64,000 nt of DNA from Lactuca virosa (lineage: Eukaryota > Streptophyta > Magnoliopsida > Asterales > Asteraceae). Location of the stretch: positions 73,443,434-73,507,433 of the forward strand of contig CAKMRJ010005745.1 of NCBI GenBank assembly GCA_928212115.1, read 5' to 3'. The notes below the pieces were generated by a model. That model made no database searches and was not told the origin of the DNA. It saw only the letters and a list, made by a program, of their open reading frames with translations. The stretch's first letter is position 1. Each line of letters begins with the position of its first letter. The position numbers were made by a program, and so were the translations under genes. Of this stretch, positions 57,368-64,000 are shown one piece after another.

Positions 57368-59209
57368 ATATCATCATTCAGACCAATGCTCCTCGCATGC
57401 TGAATGTGCTTAATCCTACTCAGACCCTTTGTGAGGGGATATGCAAGATTCTCTTCTGACGATACCCTTTTGACGACGATGAGTCCTTCTTCTACCCGAT
57501 GTCTGATGAAGTGATATTTCCTGTCGATATGTCTGGATCTTCCATGATCCCTTGGTTAAGGCAACCGCTCCTTCATTATCACAGAAAATATCCATGGGCT
57601 CCTTTATGACTGGCACAACTCCAAGGTCTCCAATGAAGTTCTTCAACCATATAGTCTCCTTTGACGCCTCGCTCGCGGCTATATACTTTGACTCACACGT
57701 TGAATCAGCCATGGTCTCCTGCTTGGAACTTTTCCAAGTTACTGCTCTTCCGTTGAGTGTAAACACCCAACTAGACTGAGAATGGAAATTTTCTCAGTCT
57801 GTCTGAAAACTGGCGTCACTATAAGCAGTAATTTTCAAGTCATCACTGCCACCAAGAACAAGGACCCGTTCCTTAGTTCTTCGTAAGTACTTAAGAATAT
57901 TCTTTACGGATATCCAGTGAGCTTTACCTGAGTTCCTTTGATATCGGCTGGCCATGCTCAAAGCAAAAGCCACATCAGGGCGAGTACATGTCATATCATA
58001 CATGATCGAGCCAACGGCGGAAGCATATGATACTCGACTCATTTCTGCCATCTCGGCATCGGTACTCAGACTCTGAGTCTTACTCAGTTTGGTATTGCTT
58101 CGGATAGACAACTCTCTCTTCTTGGAATTCACCATGCTAAAACTCTTTAACACTTTATCCAAGTAAGTACTTTAATTAAGTCCAATTATTCTTTTACTCC
58201 TATTTCTCAAAATCCTTATTCCCAGAATATAAGCAGCCTCTCCTAGATCCTTCATAGCGAAACACTTTCCAAGCCAGGACTTAACTTCCTGCAGGGTTGG
58301 AATGTCGTTTCCTATAAGGAGTATGTCATCAACATATAATACTAGGAAGCTAACTATACTCCCACTGACTTTGACATATACACATGACTCATCCTTACTC
58401 CTAGAGAAGCCAAACTCTTTGACCTTTTCATCAAAGAAAATATTCCATCTGCGAGAAGCTTGCTTCAATACATAGATCGATTTCTAAAGATTACACACTC
58501 TATTGGGGTATTTAGCATCCACAAAACCTTCTGGCTGACACATGTAAACATCTTCAGCCAGCTTCCCATTAAGGAAAGTGGTTTTGACATCCATCTGCCA
58601 GATTTCATAATCATGAAACGTAGTTATGGCTAACATAACCCTAATAGACTTGATCTTGGCCACTGGTGAGAAGGTCTCATCGTAGTCAACCCCCGGGGTT
58701 TGAGTAAAGCCCTTCACAACCAGACGTGCCTTGAACGTGTGCACCTTTCCATCCATGTCGGTCTTCTTCTTGAAGATCCATTTGCCCCCAACTGTCTTAC
58801 GACCTGGTACATTGTCAACCAAGTTCCAAACTTGATTGCCATACATGGAATGGATCTCGCTGTCCATTGCCTCTTTCAATTTGGTAGACTCAGGGCTCGC
58901 CATGGATTCCTTGTAGCTAGAAGGCTCATCCAAATTTACCAGTGTACTATCACTGCTAAACGTATCACCATCCGTAGTAATATGAAAACCATAAAACTCC
59001 GGTGCCAATTTAACTCGAGTGGAACGCCTAAGAGGTAACAATTCGTCAATTGGTTCAACATGAATTTCTTCCTCGGGTTGAGCGCTAATGTTAGAGGTTC
59101 CTTCATCACTTGACTCTTGAATTTCTTCAAGATCAATTATACTCCCACTGTCCTCTTTGCATATGAGTTCCCTCTCGTAGAAAACTCCCCTTCGTGCTAC
59201 GAAGACCAC
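57368..59209 (-). pseudogene. Copia E reverse transcriptase and RNase H, decayed
   Basis: Minus-strand ORFs 58484-59209, 58172-58468, 57794-58162 and 57416-57766 follow one another with stops or shifts between. They contain RRSTRVKLAPEFYGF, TFKARLVVKGFTQTPGVDYDETFSP (RT start), LYVDDILLIGND (RT catalytic motif, about 58318-58353), TCTRPDVAFALSMASRY and ADSTCESKYIAASEA (RNase H). The sequence is a close relative of copia D but clearly a separate copy. Copia D is inserted just beyond its end. Confidence 0.85.
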
Positions 59210-60375
59210 GTTTTCACTAGGTCGGTAGAACAGGTATCCAAAGGACTTCTGTGGGTAGCCGATGAAAATACACCGCTCACTTCGAGGTTCACGCTCTTCG
59301 TGAGTCTCTCATCTAACAAAAGCTTCACAACCCCAAACCTTGATATGTGCCGACGAGGGAACCTTCCCTGTCCACATCTCGTGAGGTGTTTTGGCAACCT
59401 TCTTTGTCGGGAGTAGATTAAGGATATGAGCGGTAGTCTCTAAGGCATACCCCCAGAACGATATCGGAAGATAAAATCGACTCATCATGGAACGAACCAT
59501 GTCCAACAGAGTTCGATTACGCCTCTCAGCCACACCACTAAGCTGCAGTGTCCTAGGAGGTGTCAATTGTGAAACAATTCCACATTTCTTAAGATAGTCG
59601 TGGAACTCGATACTGAGATACTCACCACCCCTATCGGATCTGAGCATCTTGATCTTCCTGCCCAATTGATTCTCAACTTCATGTTTAAACTCTTTGAACT
59701 TTTCAAAGGTTTCTGACTTATGCTTGATTAAGTAGATATATCCATATCTACTATAATCATCACTAAAAGTCACATAAAATCGATTCGCATCCCTTGTGGC
59801 GGATCTGAAGGGCCCATACACATTGGTGTGTATGAGATCCAACAATCCCTCACCTCTTTCACAAGTACCAGTGAAAGGTGATTTAGTCATCTTTCCAAGC
59901 AAACAAGATTCGCATGTATCATGTGACCTAAGGTCAAATGATTCCAACACTCCATCCTTTTGGAGTTGGGTAATGCGCTTCTTGTTGACATGTCCAAGAC
60001 GACAATGCCACAAGCATGCTTTGTCTAAACCATTAGACGAATCAATGTGCAACAAACTATTTCCTAAATTGTCTACAACAATCTCAGTTTCATATACACC
60101 ATCACAAGGAAATGCTTCAAAATAAAATAAACCATTATAATAAGCATTAATAGAACCATTTTCATTATTAAATGAAAATCTAAAACCTTGTCTGTACAAA
60201 CCATGAAAAGAAATAATATTCCTCGTCATTTCTGACAAGTAGCAACAATTGTTCAAGTCTAAACAATATCCACTACTAAGCTTTAAAGAATAAACGTCGA
60301 TCTTGGTAACAGGTGACGGTCTCCTATTGCCCATTATCAGGTTCATCTTCCCAAGCTCCACATTCCTACTTTCTC
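59210..60375 (-). pseudogene. Copia E integrase region
   Basis: The minus-strand ORF 59309-60361 (350 codons) is nearly whole: LWHCRLGHVNKKR and CESCLLGKM (zinc-binding region), then LIHTNVYGPF, where the first catalytic Asp appears as Asn, FSDDYSRYGY, MLRSDRGGEYLS and GVAERRNRTLLDM. A stop follows CEAFVR at about 59309, and reading continues in another frame to the RT part. The Asp-to-Asn change would inactivate the enzyme even without the stops. Confidence 0.85.
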
Positions 60376-61390
60376 TTAGTCCCTACAAGTTAGAGCAAAT
60401 GTCAAAACCACATCCTGTATCAAGGACCTAAGAATAAGAATGCAATGAATTTTTAGACAAAATAGTGTAAATACCTGCCGAGGAAGGCTTGATCTTGCCA
60501 TCCTTGATGTCCTGCAGGTACTTAGGGCAGCTTCTCTTCCAATGCCCCTTGTCTTGGCAGTAGAAACAGATTGCATATTTTGGATCTGAGGCATGGGGAG
60601 AAAAACCGGACTTTGCTTTGGATCCACTAGAAGCGGACCCATCATGAGACTTTCCCTTCTAGCTTTTAGAGGGAGCTTTCCTCTTTTTCCCCTTTCCTTG
60701 TCCAATAGGCAGGACTGGAGCAGCATTAGGAGTAGGAGTGGATTCGATACTTTTTCTTTTTAATCCACTTTCAATAGTTCTTAGAAGGCCTTGAATCTTG
60801 CTTAATGTGACTTCCTCACTGCTCATATGATAAGTCATTTTGAACTAATCATACCTAGGAGGCAAAGAGTGTAGGACTATGTCAATGGCCAACTCTTCAT
60901 CAAAGTTCACATTCAACTTCAATAGACGGTCCACATAGCGTTGCATCCTTTGCAGGTGGACCGCGATGGACTCTCCATCTTTCATCTTGGTGGTGATGAA
61001 TGACCTGACTATTTCGTACCTCTCTTGACGCGCTCTTTGATGGTACTTCTCTATCAAGTCCTTACACATCTCGTAAGGCCAATAGTCCTTGTAGAACCGC
61101 TGTATCTCAAGAGTCATATTGGCTACCATAATGCAAGACACTTTAGTAGCCTCCTTGCAGTGAGCCCAATGCTCAACTATCTCTTCGGAAGTTGCTTTGG
61201 TTTCGTCTTTCTCGTTCAACTCCTTGTCAAGGACGTATTCCTTGTCCTCATAACAAAAGGTCATTAGAATGTTTTAGATCCAATAATTGAAATTGGAACC
61301 ATCGAATGTTATCCTCACGCAAATGTTCAAGAGCGAGAAAGAGTTAGCAGAGATGTTGGAGGAACCGGAAGCGTTGTTGGAAGTTGACAT
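60376..61390 (-). pseudogene. Copia E gag and protease
   Basis: Starts at the minus-strand ATG at 61388-61390 (MSTSNNASGSSN, like copia D). A TAA follows WI near 61275. ORF 60845-61264 carries the gag core (EDKEYVLDKEL, QRYVDRLLKLNVNFDEELA). Another stop falls after LPPRYD. Further on are the intact knuckle CFYCQDKGHWKRSC (near 60530-60575) and the protease WVLDTG (near 60415-60435). At least three stops make it non-functional. Confidence 0.83.
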
Positions 61391-62170
61391 CTGCAAAAGA
61401 AGAAGGACAAGTTTTGATTAGATAAGGAATCCTTAATATAACACCCAAAATGAAATATTAAGGCTAGGATCCAACACAATAATTCAAAATTCAGAAGAAG
61501 GATGTCGTAATCCAATTGTAATTATTTGAAGGTAGGTAAATGACGATCTACCAATTCCACCACAAAACACGGAATTAAAAGAATTAGGTTTTAAATGAAA
61601 TGAAATTCCTAGATTATTTAAGATTCATTGAACTATTCAATGTCATGTTTAATCTCGATTATTCCTTTCAAGTTTGTGACTGGAATACCGAGGATCACAA
61701 ACAAGGTGTGAATAACCATGTAAATTAGCTTGGTACTCTCGATGTCATTTACCACCTAATCAATGTGCCGGTGAACCACACACGCTCCATTGATCAATGA
61801 TAATTTACGAGTTACCCATTTCCACTCTTTGTTAGTCCAACTTAGTGTGTCGGTTAACCACACACGCTCCACTAATGACTTGACAAAGTGCAATGTGCAA
61901 TTTCATGAATTAGCATCAAATTCACATTTTTCTAAAGTAACTAAGATTGAGAATTTATAAAAACGTTTAGTTACTTTATATTTATCCTTATACTTATAAA
62001 TGAAGATTAATGTCATATCCTACGCGTTCGGCTAACGACCCTCTACCAATCAAGGAAGCGGTGGGTGAGAGTGGACACCCATTCAACCGCCATTTTATAG
62101 GCGGTTTCCTTATACCCCCTTATAGACCGGCTTCGTGAATGAGGCCTACTAACGGTAAGACTGACCTTTT

Positions 62171-62217
<47 letters not shown>

Positions 62218-62720
62218 CTTTTAATATTATAATAGTATAAGGGTGTATTTTAAACTTTTAAAATACTAGGATTTTAGAATTTAATATTTCAAAATTAAAC
62301 TTTTAATTAAATTTTAAATTCCAAAACTAAAGGGTGTAATTTGAAACTTTTCAAAGTTACTTGATCAAATTTTAAATAATTAAATTAATCAAATAATTTT
62401 GTCATTGTCTTAAATTTGACCAAATCAATCTTATTTGATAGGAAATCAGATTACCATTCAGAAAAATCAATTTAAGGCATTAAAAACGAATTATGGTAAT
62501 TATATATCCTAATCCAAACAAGATTTGAAAATCGAAATCAGGCATCCGACGAGTCAACTCGTCGAGTCAGGCTATGAACTCGTCGAGTTGCTCAAACTCG
62601 TCGAATTCCTCAATGAACTCGTCGAGTTCAGCAGACAGAATGCAAATTCTTTTGCTTCAGCTTTGGACAAATCACAAGAGCATTAAATTCAATTGAAAAA
62701 CATCCTAGCTATGATACCAC
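61391..62720 (-). mobile_element. Copia E leader with ACTCGTCGAGT array, (TA)n and primer-binding site
   Basis: Mirrors the copia D leader on the other strand. GTGTGCGTT-type repeats (GAGCGTGTGTGGTTNACCGRCACA on the minus strand) lie at 61765-61788 and 61845-61870, and (TA)n at 62173-62214. The dyad ACTCGTCGAGT lies at 62557-62567, 62578-62588 and 62617-62627, with a variant at 62596-62606, spaced about 20 bp. The primer-binding site (62708-62719, reverse complement TGGTATCATAGC) has one mismatch to that of copia D. Confidence 0.75.
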
Positions 62721-63532
62721 TGATGGGTTTTGAGCATAACAACATCCTATGTGTTCATGCAACCCTAATTGCTTGGATCTAAGTTTTTCACTAATTAAAC
62801 ATGCAAAAGAAATTCCAAAGCAATAACTCTGGATCTAACATATACAATTCGAAATTCACATATGAAAAGGGTAAGAAGATTACCTTGCTTGTTATATTGT
62901 AATAACAAGAATTCCTAGCTTGATCTTGACCTTTGAAAGCTTTAGTGCCCCAAATGTTGCACCTCTAATGGCTCACAAACACTTGTAGCAAAAGGATGAG
63001 AAGGAGAGAGAGAGGAGAAGACACTAAGAATTTCGGCTAGGGTTTCTTCAAGGAAACAATGGCCGGAAATCCTTGGTGAAGGGGTCCTTAAATAGCTGAG
63101 GTTGTTAGGGTTTTCAGGTGGAAACCCAAACCTCTTACTTAGGCCCTAAGCAGTCCATGTACTTCCCCTTCTAGAGGCCATGGACGAATTCTATAGGGCC
63201 TCCTTATAGAAATTCGTCCACCCCATCCAAAAGGAGTCCAGCAGCCCAGTTTTGCAACTATCAATGATTTGCAAAAACAGTCCTCGTTCTTTTAATCAGT
63301 TCCTTTGATCCGAAAATTAATTCCAATTAATTTCTGATCAAATACTAATTAAATAATATGATTTCTAATTAATATATTATTCTCATAATATATTAATAAA
63401 TCATTTATTAACCTCTTTCTCCACAAGTCACCCTGTCAAGTTGCTAAAGTGAAGGCAACCCAAAAGGACCATGCTACTATCAAATCAAATTCATGCCAAT
63501 TATAGTTATGGGCTTAGACACCTAATCTGACA
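62721..63532 (-). mobile_element. Copia E 5' LTR
   Basis: 812 bp. On the minus strand it starts TGTCAGATTAGG (63532) and ends CCCATCA (62721). CATAC follows at 63533-63537. It matches 21998-22801 with small differences, including an insertion near the minus-strand TATA box (about 63089-63098). Confidence 0.9.
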
Positions 63533-63537
63533 CATAC

Positions 63538-64000
63538 TACCTTCCACCCCTATCCGTAGTCGATTCAGAATTCATCCTAAGGTCCTAATGTACCAAACTA
63601 GACCATTCCTAGGTGTGCTAATACCTACTTCTCCCATACCACTGGTTGCTTTTGTGCATGCTTGTTGTACACAATACGGGGTCAGATGGACTGTCGAATA
63701 ATCGACTCTGCTCTAAGTCAACAACCAAACAAGGAACATGAAGTAAGGCTAAGTCGATCATTCTAAGGATATTTAATCCCGACCATACACAAATAATCAA
63801 CATACACGCAACAATAACACAATCAAGTAACATATAGCAAGCAGTTCCCTATATCATAAGGCATCACCGAAATCAGACACTTCTGTCCAACAGTCCTTAT
63901 AAGAACCCTAGATTATCCACTGGCATGTTTTCTAATAGTTCGCATATCAACAAAGTCAAAACTCGGCACATATAACAAGTATGGGTGTTTTGGGAACCAC
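63538..64000. mobile_element. LTR-like sequence outside copia E, continuing beyond the window
   Basis: Would have been contiguous with 21997 before copia E inserted, so it belongs to element F or to something inside it. No gag, PBS or LTR end is seen. It contains acaaccaaacaaggaacatg (63721-63740) between 7-bp inverted arms, ATCGACT (63701-63707) and AGTCGAT (63752-63758), an arrangement like that in the element F LTR at 18645-18734. The ORF at 63618-63833 is not meaningful. Confidence 0.5.

Larger units (their letters stand above)
21998..63532 (-). mobile_element. Copia element E, whole extent (host of nested D, C, B)
   Basis: Target duplication CATAC at 21993-21997 and 63533-63537. The LTRs are 21998-22801 (3') and 62721-63532 (5'). 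Without copia D, the element would be about 7.8 kb. Its genes run right to left: gag, protease, integrase, RT, RNase H. All are interrupted by stops or frameshifts. Confidence 0.9.

Noticed and set aside
57552..57779. Plus-strand ORFs within copia E (57552-57779, 58700-59038, 59117-59416, 59796-60125, 61025-61267)
   Set aside because: They are shadows of the minus-strand gag-pol remnants.
1..64000. tRNA, rRNA or snRNA genes
   Set aside because: No cloverleaf or conserved rRNA segment was noticed; the tRNA-like TGGTATCAGAGC strings are primer-binding sites.
63538..64000. Right edge as the 5' LTR of element F with confidence
   Set aside because: Similarity to 18535-19704 is limited to the shared motif and its surroundings; no primer-binding site or LTR end is visible.

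Overview
The window looks like plant nuclear DNA, most likely from the daisy family and plausibly Lactuca or a close relative. Reasons: it is AT-rich, its LTR retrotransposons are nested, their primer-binding sites match initiator Met-tRNA (TGGTATCAGAGC), the gene fragments have plant-type introns, and dyad motifs such as ACTCGTCGAGT and GTTTACGGCCGTAAAC recur in the LTRs and leaders. The organism call is inference; no search was run. No rRNA, tRNA or CRISPR was seen. For reference I name the elements A to I.

Left arm, 1-10643. Element A is a minus-strand Ty3/gypsy element. Its 3' LTR (1-1743, cut by the window edge) and 5' LTR (5864-8603) are nearly identical, with a polypurine tract and a primer-binding site facing inward. 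Its gag-pol is gone. In its place lies about 2.9 kb carrying an RKD-type RWP-RK transcription-factor gene (3583-4622, plus strand, two introns kept), frameshifted by an 11-bp tandem duplication. A precisely bounded 865-bp hAT-like element (2284-3148, 8-bp target duplication ATAGATTC) sits 434 bp upstream of the RKD start. Element A interrupts an older minus-strand gypsy LTR (G, 8604-10643), which also holds a solo copia LTR (9455-10217).

Middle, 10644-21997. A broken exon of a 2-oxoglutarate/Fe(II) oxygenase gene (10776-11113) is followed by AT-rich DNA with a 34-bp perfect palindrome and two long (TA)n tracts. Next comes element H (12788-about 18534), which has a 283-bp LTR, unrecognised ORF remnants and no visible pol, and is split by an LTR-like block (I). 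Element F (minus-strand gypsy) begins at about 18535 with its 3' LTR and keeps only a decayed gag.

Right, 21998-63537: four nested retrotransposons, each with matching 5-bp target duplications. Copia E (minus, 21998-63532, CATAC) contains copia D (plus, 23659-57367, ATATC). D contains gypsy C (plus, 28193-54593, CAAGG). C contains gypsy B (plus, 41442-51783, TTTCA). B is the youngest, with an uninterrupted 1207-codon pol. C is defective: its interior holds a tandem array of about 2.38-kb units, each joining the 3' part of the interior to the first 0.9 kb of the LTR through a short microhomology.

The most notable signals are the RKD gene carried antisense inside an LTR-bounded unit with a DNA transposon in its upstream region; the LTR/interior tandem array, which looks like a satellite being born; and a pattern across LTR families in which short dyad-symmetric motifs, different in each family, sit just upstream of the TATA box. 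A 20-bp motif recurring near the borders of the RKD segment and in two other LTR-like blocks is a further lead. Nothing in the window is an obviously intact host gene.
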